64,000 nucleotides of DNA from Lacrimispora sphenoides JCM 1415. GTDB taxonomy: Bacteria > Bacillota > Clostridia > Lachnospirales > Lachnospiraceae. The notes under the pieces are model-generated. The model was not told the origin of the DNA and ran no database searches. It worked only from the letters and a program-made list of their open reading frames with translations. How positions within the stretch are numbered: position 1 is the first letter of the stretch; every line of letters begins with the position of its first letter. Below are positions 24,945 through 34,458 of the stretch, one piece after another. A program made the translations under genes and the position numbers. Where the stretch lies: the NCBI RefSeq assembly GCF_900105615.1, contig NZ_LT630003.1:3353501-3417500 (forward strand), read 5' to 3'.

Positions 24945-26879
24945 CTAAAGACATACGAACCCGTCGATCCCTGTAAAGTCAACCCTTTCTCTTCCGCCAA
25001 ATGCAGATAATTCCTCCGGGCTAAAGTCTGAATCCGCGTCTTTCGTCAGATATAGAGCGATTAAGTATTCTGATTTATCATAGAATTTTTCTCTTGTATA
25101 CGAAGCATATATTAGACAGGAATTTTTAGACACCGCATTGACATCCTCCCTGATACAATAGGAAAGCTTCTGCCAACCCGAATATAATACGATTGCTGTC
25201 TGAAGATTTTTCGCTTTTGCGATTATGTAAGGAAGGCTTCGCTTTTCATATTCAACGATTCCTTCCTTTACTTCCAAAATCCCATCTTCTATGGGAAGTC
25301 CGAAATGCCCTAAAGTCAACGTAAAAGGCCTGTCATTTACCCTTACCCTGTCCACCCGAAGCGTACCGAAAGGAACTTCTATATCCGCCATATCGACTTT
25401 TTTCGCCCTGCTTTTCATTATATCAAAGAAAGCTGTCCGGTACAAAATACCCATCTCATCTTTACAAAAAGCAAAGGATGTGGGCACTTCCTTTCCATTT
25501 AATTTATATGCCATCGCTTCCGCCGGGGTTTTTGCCATCTTCTCCCAAGGAAGCGAAGAAGAAAATGCAGCTCTTGCATATGCGGGAAGGTAATCTGAAG
25601 ACCCATCAAACATAAATTTAGACGTTTTTATTTCTGTAATGCCGCTTTCCTTGTGATTTACGAACCGGATGCCCGGTGCCCCCAGCGTACATACAAAGTC
25701 CTTTGTCTGGTCCCAGGGATTCTCCTCTTTTTCAGTCCAGAAAGGATGTTCTTTTTCAAGGATCAGGCACAAAAAGGCTTTGCTGCACCAAAAAGGACTG
25801 CTCACACAGGAATACGACTGTACCATAGGCAAAAACGGACCATAAAAGCCGAGACAGGGAACCGAATTTACAAACATTTCTTCTTTCGTGATAAATTGCA
25901 AAAGATTTCCGGACATAAGACGGCGGGCAGAAGGAAATGTGAAATCAGGAGAGCTGTCATATTTCTTTAAAAATCCGCCTGCACAAAGGGCGGACGATAC
26001 ACAGAAACGGTAGATTCCGCTCCGCCCCCAAAGGATGCTTTCGCCCTTTTCACTGAACATTCTCCAATAAGACGATAAAAATAAACCGATATTCTTTTCA
26101 AATACAGCTGCTGCTTCCTTTTCGTATTTGTAGCCGTAATATTTACACCAAAGCGAGGCATCTAATATAAATTCCCAGGCACTATAATAATCAAAGAGAT
26201 TTCCGTCCCTATACCAGCCTTCGCCCGCATACAAAGAAAGCAGATACTCCAGGTGGTCTTTATATAACACTTCATCCACCTTATAGCCTTCTAGCTTTAA
26301 AAACGTAAGTGCCAGTAAATTAAAAAATCGCCAATTGGTATCATGGGTCTGATAATGTCCATATTCGGATAAGAATCCTGCCACAACATCCTTTTCTTCC
26401 TGCGTAAATCTGTCCCAGATCACAGGTTTGGAAATGAGAAGGTTGATCCCCATGATCCCGCATTCCACAGTTTGCTGAAAAGGGCCCGGGCCAACCTTTT
26501 CTTCTATAAGTTCGTTCAAAGTCCCAAACCCTGTTTCAGCACCTGCAGTCATTCCCCGAACGATTTGATATGCGTAGTAATCACGAACATTGATTCCGTT
26601 CAGAGTCAGGTTTTCGTCTTCCAGTATCAGAGGGACCGCCATACACAAGGATCTTGCCAGTCCTTCAAATCGTGCCGCGCCTATGCGCCCCCTCTGATCG
26701 CCGGGAGACGGGTAACTTATTTTTTCTTCGTTTCTTGGGGGAGATACCGGATCGTCTATGGATTTTATATGGGAAAACAGCCCCCCAAGCAGAAACTTCC
26801 CCGCCTCTATCCAATGGCTCCGGTCCATTCCGCTGAAAGGGCTTTGTTCATAATTGGGATTTACAACTTCAAATTTCAT
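24945..26879 (-). CDS. DUF2264 domain protein, probable glycan-processing enzyme
   Basis: 644 residues matching the DUF2264 family from the N-terminus (GMDRSHWIEAGKFLLGG, SYPSPGDQRGRIGAARFEGLARS) through an all-helical toroid-like domain (TNWRFFNLLAL, GWYRDGNLFDYYSAWEF). A C-terminal beta-rich part follows. Such proteins look like alpha/alpha-barrel polysaccharide lyases or unsaturated uronyl hydrolases, but no reaction is proven. No signal peptide, so it is cytoplasmic. It is the last gene of the sugar ABC operon (29584-30939 to here) and presumably acts on the imported oligosaccharide. Confidence 0.82.
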   Translation of the reverse strand: MKFEVVNPNYEQSPFSGMDRSHWIEAGKFLLGGLFSHIKSIDDPVSPPRNEEKISYPSPGDQRGRIGAARFEGLARSLCMAVPLILEDENLTLNGINVRDYYAYQIVRGMTAGAETGFGTLNELIEEKVGPGPFQQTVECGIMGINLLISKPVIWDRFTQEEKDVVAGFLSEYGHYQTHDTNWRFFNLLALTFLKLEGYKVDEVLYKDHLEYLLSLYAGEGWYRDGNLFDYYSAWEFILDASLWCKYYGYKYEKEAAAVFEKNIGLFLSSYWRMFSEKGESILWGRSGIYRFCVSSALCAGGFLKKYDSSPDFTFPSARRLMSGNLLQFITKEEMFVNSVPCLGFYGPFLPMVQSYSCVSSPFWCSKAFLCLILEKEHPFWTEKEENPWDQTKDFVCTLGAPGIRFVNHKESGITEIKTSKFMFDGSSDYLPAYARAAFSSSLPWEKMAKTPAEAMAYKLNGKEVPTSFAFCKDEMGILYRTAFFDIMKSRAKKVDMADIEVPFGTLRVDRVRVNDRPFTLTLGHFGLPIEDGILEVKEGIVEYEKRSLPYIIAKAKNLQTAIVLYSGWQKLSYCIREDVNAVSKNSCLIYASYTREKFYDKSEYLIALYLTKDADSDFSPEELSAFGGRERVDFTGIDGFVCL

Positions 26880-26907
26880 AAAAACCCCTCAACCTTCTTT
26901 TTCTTCA

Positions 26908-27744
26908 TCAACCAATGATCTCTTTTATGAAAATAAGATTGTTTTTTAGCTTTTCATCCGAGCTTTCTTTGCCTGAAAAATCCTCAAACGTCACATAGCC
27001 ATCATAGCCTACGGCTTTTAATGCATTAAAAAATTTTGGAAAGTCCGCATATCCGTCGGAAAAAGACGCCCAGTCTGCTCCGTATTTCTCTCCTTTTTTC
27101 AGCCAGCAGGCATTTTTAATATGTATATGGTCTAAATATTCCCCCAGGATTTCCAGAGCCATCTGGTATTCTTCCAGACCTTCGTATATGATATTTCCTG
27201 TATCATAGATAACACCGATATATTCTGGATCAAAGTTTTTAGCAAGTGCGTAAGCCGCGGACGCGGAAGGAGTAATTGTTCCGTGGTGCATTTCAAAATG
27301 CGCCTTTATTCCTGTTTCCTTTGCTTTTTCTTCCACTCTCTGAAAGCCGCAGAGCGCTTCTTCAAACACCTGCTTATAGCCCTTTTCAGCATCATATTTA
27401 GGGGCGTTCACACGGATCCTCCCGGCTCCCATCTTTTTTGCAGCCCGCATAACAGAAGTGATTTTATCAATATCATCGGTACAGGTAAGATAAGAAGCAA
27501 GGGCATTGACCTCTAAACCGTATTTATCCGCCAAAGCCTTTAACTCCTCCGCCTTTTCTTCCACCGTGTTTATATCCACGGTGCAGTAATTATTTCTCCA
27601 GTAAGACGGTTGTTCCTTGGCAAACTCCTCTTTTATTTCTGCTACCCTGAAATCCACACCGTCATAACCATACTCTTTCATTTTTTTAAGAGCTTCCTCT
27701 ATTGTCATTTCAGGAAGGCCCACAGTAAACACAGAATATTTCAT
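26908..27744 (-). CDS. Sugar phosphate isomerase/epimerase family TIM-barrel protein
   Basis: 278 residues with the xylose-isomerase-like TIM barrel pattern: MKYSVFTVGLPEMTIEEALK, YGYDGVDFRV, KAHFEMHHG (metal Glu/His), YIGVIYDTGNI (metal Asp) and IHIKNACW. These proteins interconvert keto- and aldo-sugars or epimerise them using a divalent metal. GGAGAAAG precedes the start. It lies between the permease and DUF2264 genes and likely handles a monosaccharide released by the neighbouring enzymes. Confidence 0.87.
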   Translation of the reverse strand: MKYSVFTVGLPEMTIEEALKKMKEYGYDGVDFRVAEIKEEFAKEQPSYWRNNYCTVDINTVEEKAEELKALADKYGLEVNALASYLTCTDDIDKITSVMRAAKKMGAGRIRVNAPKYDAEKGYKQVFEEALCGFQRVEEKAKETGIKAHFEMHHGTITPSASAAYALAKNFDPEYIGVIYDTGNIIYEGLEEYQMALEILGEYLDHIHIKNACWLKKGEKYGADWASFSDGYADFPKFFNALKAVGYDGYVTFEDFSGKESSDEKLKNNLIFIKEIIG

Positions 27745-27760
27745 ATTTCTCTCCTTTCTC

Positions 27761-28591
27761 CTAACCCTTCAGCCCGCTGGTAGCTACCCCCTGTACAAAA
27801 TACTTCTGCAGCGCAATAAAAATAATAAACACCGGAATAAGCGCAATCACTGCTGCCGCCATCATCCAGGCGTAATTTGTGGAGTACATCGTATTAAAGA
27901 GCCTTATCATAAGTTGTATCGTCTTTTTCTCGGTCGAACTTAAATAAATGAGTGGACCCATAAAGTCATTCCATTCAAAAACAAAAGAAGTAATCGCCAT
28001 GGTAGCAATTGCAGGTTTCGAAAGGGGTAGCATGATCCGGGCTAAAATCCCGTATTCACTGAGTCCGTCGATTCTGGCTGCCTCTAAAAGCTCATTGGGG
28101 ATCCCCATATAAAACTGCCGGATTAAGAAAACGCCCATGGCCGTAAATGCATGCATTAATATAATACCTATATGACTGTCTACCAGGTGAAATTTACTCA
28201 TCATGATGTATTGCGGAACCATATAGACCTGCCACGGAATCGCAATCGTAGTAACATAAGCCATAAAGAGTGTGTTGCGCCCCTTAAAATCAAGCTTTGC
28301 AAACGCGTAAGCCGCAGCTGAAGATGTGGTGATCTGCAGGATCATCGTTGCAAACGTAAGTTTAAAGGAATTGATAAAGCCTATGGACAGAGGGAATTTT
28401 TCCCAGATCACGGTGTAGTTTGACCATACGGGATTTCTCGGTATCCATTTAATCGGATAAGCAAATACGTCCTTTTCCAGCTTTAAAGAAGCAGAAATCA
28501 TCCAGGCAAAAGGCGTAAGCATTATGAGGGCACAGAATATCATAAGGCCATAAATTATGATCAGTTTTATCGTACCTGTGTGTTTTTTCAT
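27761..28591 (-). CDS. Carbohydrate ABC transporter permease, MalG type
   Basis: 276 residues, six membrane segments, and the permease EAA loop EAARIDGLSEYGILARIMLPLSKPA (shown only by its ends EAARIDG and LPLSKPA). MalG-type proteins form the inner-membrane channel with a MalF-type partner, here the next gene upstream, 11 bases away. The cognate ATPase is not in the window; such importers commonly share an MsmX/UgpC-like ATPase. Confidence 0.93.
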   Translation of the reverse strand: MKKHTGTIKLIIIYGLMIFCALIMLTPFAWMISASLKLEKDVFAYPIKWIPRNPVWSNYTVIWEKFPLSIGFINSFKLTFATMILQITTSSAAAYAFAKLDFKGRNTLFMAYVTTIAIPWQVYMVPQYIMMSKFHLVDSHIGIILMHAFTAMGVFLIRQFYMGIPNELLEAARIDGLSEYGILARIMLPLSKPAIATMAITSFVFEWNDFMGPLIYLSSTEKKTIQLMIRLFNTMYSTNYAWMMAAAVIALIPVFIIFIALQKYFVQGVATSGLKG

Positions 28592-28602
28592 AATTCCACC
28601 TC

Positions 28603-29493
28603 CTATAAGTCGTTGGTGAACTTTTTCTCTACCTTAAATTGCAGCAGGGTAAAGGCAAGTACGATCAGAAACAGAACGATGGAAAGTGCGGAAGCATATC
28701 CGAATGCGTTATCTTTAAACGCTTTGTTGTATATGTGATAGGCCAGGACCTTTGTTGCCGTACCGGGACCGCCCTGAGTTGTGATATACATAATGTCATA
28801 TGATTTAAAAGTGGAAATTGTAAGCATCATAACAACAAAGAATGTGGTGGGGGTAACCGTAGGCCAGGTAATATTCGTAAACTGCTGGAATTTAGAAGCC
28901 CCATCAATCCTGGCCGCCTCGTAAAGTTCCCCGGGGACGCCCTGCAAAGCCGCAAGGTAAACGATCATATAATATCCCACTCCCTTCCAGACCGTAAGAC
29001 CGATGATCGTGGGCATAGCCCAGTGTTTATCCGCCGCCCAGCGCGGAGGATTCGCGATTCCTATGGAGCGAAGCACAGAATTTACCGGACCTGACTGTGG
29101 GGAAAACAGAGCCATCCACACAATAGCAATCGCCACTAAGGACGCCACATATGGAAAGAAAAGGACAGAGCGGAAAAACACCCTTCCTTTCAGATTCGAA
29201 TTCATGAGCATGGCCAAAAGCAAAGAAAACAGCATAGTTACAGGGACTGTAACTACTGTATAATAAATGGTATTTATAAGAACCAAAGAAAACTGGGAAT
29301 CCTTCGTGAACATCTGTATAAAATTCTTAAAGCCTACAAAGTTTACAGTCTGACCAAAATTCCATTCACATAAACTCATGACAAAAGTCAGAATGATCGG
29401 GATAAATGTCAAAATAAAATAGCCTATGAAATTCGGCAGAATAAAAGAATAAGCGATCAGGCTTTTCTTACGTCTATAACTTTTTTTAAGCAT
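28603..29493 (-). CDS. Sugar ABC transporter permease, MalF type
   Basis: 296 residues with six membrane segments and the EAA loop YEAARIDGASKFQQFTNITWP; starts with the basic stretch MLKKSYRRKKSLIAYSF. It pairs with the MalG-type protein downstream. A stem-loop separates it from the substrate-binding protein gene upstream and may lower its expression relative to that gene. Confidence 0.93.
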   Translation of the reverse strand: MLKKSYRRKKSLIAYSFILPNFIGYFILTFIPIILTFVMSLCEWNFGQTVNFVGFKNFIQMFTKDSQFSLVLINTIYYTVVTVPVTMLFSLLLAMLMNSNLKGRVFFRSVLFFPYVASLVAIAIVWMALFSPQSGPVNSVLRSIGIANPPRWAADKHWAMPTIIGLTVWKGVGYYMIVYLAALQGVPGELYEAARIDGASKFQQFTNITWPTVTPTTFFVVMMLTISTFKSYDIMYITTQGGPGTATKVLAYHIYNKAFKDNAFGYASALSIVLFLIVLAFTLLQFKVEKKFTNDL

Positions 29494-29540
29494 AAGCGAT
29501 ACCTCCGTCCGTATTTGAAACCATAAGAAACAATTTTTGA

Positions 29541-29569
29541 AAATGGCGGTCAGGTTTTGACCGCCATTT
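29541..29569 (-). promoter_or_regulatory. Intercistronic stem-loop between binding-protein and permease genes
   Basis: AAATGGCGGTCA (29541-29552) pairs perfectly with TGACCGCCATTT (29558-29569) around a five-base loop. No long T-run follows on the minus strand, so it is more likely a partial attenuator or 3'-end stabiliser of the binding-protein mRNA than a full terminator, as in malE-malF operons. Confidence 0.65.
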
Positions 29570-29583
29570 CATGATTTCTAACT

Positions 29584-30939
29584 TTACTTCGCTCCGGCCT
29601 CTTTTGCCCTTTCAATCGCCGTTTTAATTCCTTCGTCAATGGAGACGCTATTGGTCATGATATCAGAATGCATCTCTTCTATTACCGTATTGATCGCTTT
29701 TGCATTGGGATCCATAGGCTGTTCCACAATATAATTGGGAGGTGTCAGGAATTTTGAAAGCCCTTCCGGTGCATTGGGGAACTGTTCTGGTAATTTGTCG
29801 AATATATCTAATATGGATTGGCCCTTCCAGCCGGGGACGATCCCGCGCTCCGCAATTACTTTAGCCCCTTCTTCCCCGCAAACATAGCTCAAAAATTCCC
29901 AGGCCTCTTCCGGGTGTTCCGAATATGCGCCGATGGAACAGGGGGTAATCCCGCCTACCATATTTTCGTATGTATTACCTTTGGAATTAGGCAAGGTCAC
30001 TGCGCCCCATTTAAAATAGTGTTCGCTTTGAGGTGTTACATTGCCGGTAAGCATTTCAATATACCAGGATCCGATTTGAAGCATTGCAACCTGCTCATTG
30101 TAAAAAACACCTGAATAATGGATATTTCCTGTCTTTAATTCACCGTAATCCTGAACAGACTTATCTTCATTCTGCATTCCGAGAATCGTCTCATAATAAG
30201 GCTTTAGTTTTTCATAGGTGGATGTATCCAGATAATTGAATTCGTCAATGAATCTGGAATACTGATAAACGTTTGACGGCCATGTATGCACATGGGATCC
30301 ATATACTTTTTCCGCGCCTTCACCCGAAGTCATCTTCTTTGCAAGTTCCCTGTATTCCTCCATCGTCATACCATCTTTTGGATATTGGACTCCTGCTTTA
30401 TCAAATAAATCTTTATTGTAGAAAATCATATTGTTATCTGTCCGGAAAGGAAGGCCGTAGACAACGCCGTTCAGACTCAGGGACTTTTCCGCACCGCCGT
30501 ATGGCTTCATATCGAAACCGGTGATTCTGTCTGTTAAAGGCTGCAGATGCCCTCCTGCGATCAAAGCGCTCATTTCAGGCAGACCCTTCATAAAAACCAC
30601 ATCATACTTTTCTTTTGCACCCATCTTGACAACGATCGTATCCGAATATTCTGCGGCCGAAAATTCAACAATATCAACCTTGATATTCGGATGAGACTTT
30701 TCAAACGCTTCCACCATGATCGGATAATACGCGGTGTTTGAATAATCCCAAAGCGAAACTTTGATTGTCACCGGTTCAGTACTTGCTGCCGTATTCGTCT
30801 GCGCTGCAGCTGCCGTAGTTCCCGCCGCTGTAGTTCCTGCTGCCGTAGCACTGCCAGAACCTGAACTGCCCCCGCAAGCTGCCAGACTGGCTGCCGTAAT
30901 GCCTGCAAGTCCCAATGCTGCAATCTTTCTCAACTTCAT
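29584..30939 (-). CDS. Extracellular sugar-binding lipoprotein of an ABC importer
   Basis: 451 residues. Lipoprotein signal peptide ending in LAAC (Cys22), then a low-complexity Ala/Thr/Gly linker (residues about 23-50, with repeated TAAGT units), then a family 1 solute-binding domain (VTIKVSLWDYSNTAYYPIMV, YSGVFYNEQVAMLQIGSWY). It captures an oligosaccharide outside the membrane. AAAGGAGGAG precedes the start. First gene of the operon, divergent from the YesM/YesN pair that presumably regulates it. Confidence 0.93.
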   Translation of the reverse strand: MKLRKIAALGLAGITAASLAACGGSSGSGSATAAGTTAAGTTAAAAQTNTAASTEPVTIKVSLWDYSNTAYYPIMVEAFEKSHPNIKVDIVEFSAAEYSDTIVVKMGAKEKYDVVFMKGLPEMSALIAGGHLQPLTDRITGFDMKPYGGAEKSLSLNGVVYGLPFRTDNNMIFYNKDLFDKAGVQYPKDGMTMEEYRELAKKMTSGEGAEKVYGSHVHTWPSNVYQYSRFIDEFNYLDTSTYEKLKPYYETILGMQNEDKSVQDYGELKTGNIHYSGVFYNEQVAMLQIGSWYIEMLTGNVTPQSEHYFKWGAVTLPNSKGNTYENMVGGITPCSIGAYSEHPEEAWEFLSYVCGEEGAKVIAERGIVPGWKGQSILDIFDKLPEQFPNAPEGLSKFLTPPNYIVEQPMDPNAKAINTVIEEMHSDIMTNSVSIDEGIKTAIERAKEAGAK

Positions 30940-31113
30940 ATAACTCCTCCTTTGATTTTTATTGCATTATGTATGCTATTTAACTGATTGTTAATGATAT
31001 ATTAGTATTTTTTCACAATACATACAAGGGAATATCTTACGATTTTGTGTAATATCTTACCAGGGCAACCTGGTTATGCTTGACTTTTTTTATTACAATC
31101 ATATAATTAATGT

Positions 31114-32883
31114 ATGAAAAAGAATAATTTATTTTATAAAACCCTTACATTTAAATTACTGCTGTATTGTTTTTGTTTTGTCTTGCTTCTTACTTCTGTT
31201 TTTACCTGGATATTTTATTCTTCCGCAAAAGAAAAATACGAAAGGGATGCAGAGGAAAGCGCTCTTATGCTTCATACGAATGCCAATTATGGCATAGAAA
31301 ATAACTTAGCCCAGGTTTCTGCTTTAAATACCGTCCTTTCCGCTAATACAAAAATCACCGCTTTTCTTTCCGACAACGGAAAAGACAGCATACGCAATAT
31401 GTCTTATGCGCTCTCGGCAGTTACCGAAGCAAAAATGCTGTTAAACACAACATCCATCTCCGGTTACGTTCCTAAAATGCTCCTTACTTCAGACCGGAAC
31501 CAGAGGTATATACAAATCGGCCTTTTTTACGGTCAGATTTCCGACAAGGCGACTTTTGAGAAATTATGCCCCGAAGAATTGGCCGGCCCCTCCTTTTCTT
31601 ATCCCATAACAGTGAATCCCTTTAATCCGGAATTTTACGGTCAGTACAAGCCGGAACAGATACTTCCCCTACGTTTTCCCGTAAGCAGCTATGCAACAAA
31701 CCAAAAAATAGGAAATTTTTATATAGCCTTAGATACCGCCATACTTGCGGATCCCCTAAAAGGCCTGGAAGAATCCTTTATTCTTCTTGGCGACCAGCTT
31801 TATAAAATTGAAAACACACATTTTTCACCTCTGGATTTTGATGTGAAGCAATTTGATGCTTTAGCTCCTAACTCTCATATTGTGTCAAAGGAATACAAAG
31901 ACCTTTATAACGGAACGGTATTCCTTACAAAATCCAAGTCGGGCGTCGTTTTAATAAGCCCTTTAAAAGCTCTTCATGAGGATATATTCGTACCTGATTT
32001 TAATTTTATATTCCCCGCTTTTTCTTTACTTTTCCTTCAGGTGTTTTTCTGGTATCTTTTATTAAACAAGCTTGTCAATAAGCCGGTAAAGATCATTTAC
32101 AATCAGGTGTCAAGAATGATAAAAGCGGATTATGAGGTCTCACCTGCATTTACGGGCATCTCGGAATTTGAAGAAATAAGCACCCATATCAACGAACTGG
32201 CCGGAGCGTTTCAATTGGCACTGAATCAGTTAAAGGAGGAAGAAACACTGAAAAGGAATTATAAATTCCGCCTTTTGCAGAACCAGATCCATCCTCATTT
32301 CATTTACAACACTCTAAATTCCATCCGATGGCTGGGACAGATGAACTCTGTCTTGCCGATCGTGGACATGACAACCTCTCTTTCCAATATGATGAGAGCC
32401 GTTTTTAAGAACAATTCCGAATGGTTCCGCGTGGAAGAAGAACTGGACTTTATAAAAGAATACATCCATTTGCAGTCTTACCGTTATGCAGATATGTTTA
32501 CTCCGGTATTTGACATTCCGGATCCGGAAGTTTTAAGCGCTTCTGTTTTAAGATTCACCTTGCAGCCCTTAGTGGAGAATGCACTTTTTCACGGCATAGG
32601 TCCTGCAGGCAGGAAATGTGAATTGCTGATAGGGGTATACAGGGAGCGTGAAGATCTGATTTTCGTGGTAAAAGACAACGGAGTCGGTCTTACCGACCGG
32701 TCTTTGGATGAAATCGCAAGGGAAACAGCAAAGGCAGACAGGCTTTCCGGCATAGGAATCCAAAACATACACCAGAGAATACAAATGGAGTTCGGCGACC
32801 AATATGGGCTGAACATAGAAAGCATTCTCGGTGAATTTACTAAAGTTACCGTAAAAATGCCTCTGATCTATAAAAAGCCGTAA
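31114..32883 (+). CDS. Sensor histidine kinase, YesM family
   Basis: 589 residues: membrane helix at about 12-35, an extracellular sensing domain (about 40-300), a second membrane helix (about 300-325), HAMP-like linker, then the LytS/YesM kinase core with phosphoacceptor His in NQIHPHFIYNTLNSIRW near residue 395, and a GHKL ATPase domain (VVKDNGVGLTDR, LSGIGIQNIHQRI). It phosphorylates the response regulator encoded 33 bases downstream. It is divergent from the sugar ABC operon, so it most likely senses that sugar. Confidence 0.93.
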   Translation: MKKNNLFYKTLTFKLLLYCFCFVLLLTSVFTWIFYSSAKEKYERDAEESALMLHTNANYGIENNLAQVSALNTVLSANTKITAFLSDNGKDSIRNMSYALSAVTEAKMLLNTTSISGYVPKMLLTSDRNQRYIQIGLFYGQISDKATFEKLCPEELAGPSFSYPITVNPFNPEFYGQYKPEQILPLRFPVSSYATNQKIGNFYIALDTAILADPLKGLEESFILLGDQLYKIENTHFSPLDFDVKQFDALAPNSHIVSKEYKDLYNGTVFLTKSKSGVVLISPLKALHEDIFVPDFNFIFPAFSLLFLQVFFWYLLLNKLVNKPVKIIYNQVSRMIKADYEVSPAFTGISEFEEISTHINELAGAFQLALNQLKEEETLKRNYKFRLLQNQIHPHFIYNTLNSIRWLGQMNSVLPIVDMTTSLSNMMRAVFKNNSEWFRVEEELDFIKEYIHLQSYRYADMFTPVFDIPDPEVLSASVLRFTLQPLVENALFHGIGPAGRKCELLIGVYREREDLIFVVKDNGVGLTDRSLDEIARETAKADRLSGIGIQNIHQRIQMEFGDQYGLNIESILGEFTKVTVKMPLIYKKP

Positions 32884-32916
32884 AAGAATATGATTCGTTT
32901 ATGAAAGAGGTAAAAT

Positions 32917-34458
32917 ATGAAATATAAGGTCCTGATTGTTGACGATGAACCCTTAGCCCGTATAGGGCTTTCAGGTCTTGTTTGTGAGAACTTCCCTGAA
33001 TTTGAGATAGGCTCTACTGCCGCAAACGGCAATGAAGCAATCGAAATCTTAAAAAAAGAGACCTTTGACCTGGTCATAACAGACATAAAAATGCCTGCAG
33101 CGGACGGATTTGACATTTTAACATACATACAAAACACAGAGGATAAAAACGCTCCTTTGTGTATCCTTTTATCCAGCTTTGAAGAATTTGAATATGCCCG
33201 GACTGCCATGAAGCTAAATGCCTTTGACTATCTTGTAAAAATGGAGCTGAACAAAGAAACCCTTGAAAAAACATTAAACAAGGCTAAAAAAGTACTGGCT
33301 GAGAGAAAAACAGAAACCAGCAGGTATGGGCAGGAAATCAATCTGTTCACGAACCGGTTTCTCTACCACCTGGTAAGCGGCGGCTACACTTCCGAGGAAG
33401 AAATCTTGGATTTCATAAAAATGTACGATCTGGATTTAAAAGCGAAGTTTTATCAGCCCCTGACCGTAGACATTCTTTTTGAAAAGGAAAACTTAAATAC
33501 CGGAACTTACTCCACCTATTTAAACATTTTAAGTACCGTAAAGGAGTGCATCGGCCGTTATACAAAAAGTACGGTAATCGCGTACAACCATCAAAGGATT
33601 GCATGTATCCTTCTCTTTCATAAAGCAGATGAAATCGATGTGCTGACCAATACAGTCTCAGAAGACATCCGACAGCTTATTAAAATTTTTTTCAATATCT
33701 GTGTCTCTATAAAACCGGGAAAAACCACCTCTTCCCTCAATGAGATCCACCTGTGTTTTGAATTTAATAAGGAAGAAGCCCCTTCCCCTAATAAAACCTT
33801 TGATCTGAATGTTTTCAACAAAAGACTGATAGAATCCCTGGAAAACTTCAATCTTACTCTTTTTGACCAGACAGTCAGAGCGATTGAAGCCGCCATAGAT
33901 ACCCTTGCATTTGAAGAACTGATCAATATTGTGTCCTTTATGATACATTTGGTCATGAACTGCATCTATGACGGAGAAACTATACTTTCGGAGAGCTACA
34001 AAAATGAGGCAAAATCTTATCAGGTTTTATATACCTATCATAAGAAAACTGAAATCATCAGATATCTGGATGTATTTAAAACCGCGGTAAAAAGCGCAAT
34101 GCAAAACCAATTAAACGATCCGAAATACAATCTGGTCATACAGGCAAAAGATTATATCAAAAATCATATTTTTATGAAAATCAGTTTAGCGGATACCGCT
34201 TCTTTTATAAATGTCAGCCCTAATTATTTATCCGCTCTTTTCAGACAATATTCCGATCTTGGCTTTTCTGAATATATCAATAAAATGAAAGTTAAAAAAG
34301 CGCAGGAGCTGCTTGCAAAAAGCAACTTGAAGATTTATCAGATCAGTGAAGAACTGGGATTTGACAACCCGCAGTATTTTTCAAGAGTCTTTAAAAAATA
34401 TACGGGACACACCCCTACGGATATGGGGAGATGTGCCCTGAAACAGGAGGAAAATTAA
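32917..34458 (+). CDS. Response regulator with AraC-type DNA-binding domain, YesN family
   Basis: 513 residues. Receiver domain at 1-120 with VDDEP acidic pair and phosphoacceptor Asp in FDLVITDIKMPAADG (about residue 55), a long central helical region, and a C-terminal AraC domain with two helix-turn-helix motifs (DTASFINVSPNYLSALFRQY; QISEELGFDNPQYFSRVFKK). Partner of the preceding kinase. AGAGG upstream of the start. It should activate the divergent sugar importer operon and probably the GH2 gene that follows without a gap. Confidence 0.94.
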   Translation: MKYKVLIVDDEPLARIGLSGLVCENFPEFEIGSTAANGNEAIEILKKETFDLVITDIKMPAADGFDILTYIQNTEDKNAPLCILLSSFEEFEYARTAMKLNAFDYLVKMELNKETLEKTLNKAKKVLAERKTETSRYGQEINLFTNRFLYHLVSGGYTSEEEILDFIKMYDLDLKAKFYQPLTVDILFEKENLNTGTYSTYLNILSTVKECIGRYTKSTVIAYNHQRIACILLFHKADEIDVLTNTVSEDIRQLIKIFFNICVSIKPGKTTSSLNEIHLCFEFNKEEAPSPNKTFDLNVFNKRLIESLENFNLTLFDQTVRAIEAAIDTLAFEELINIVSFMIHLVMNCIYDGETILSESYKNEAKSYQVLYTYHKKTEIIRYLDVFKTAVKSAMQNQLNDPKYNLVIQAKDYIKNHIFMKISLADTASFINVSPNYLSALFRQYSDLGFSEYINKMKVKKAQELLAKSNLKIYQISEELGFDNPQYFSRVFKKYTGHTPTDMGRCALKQEEN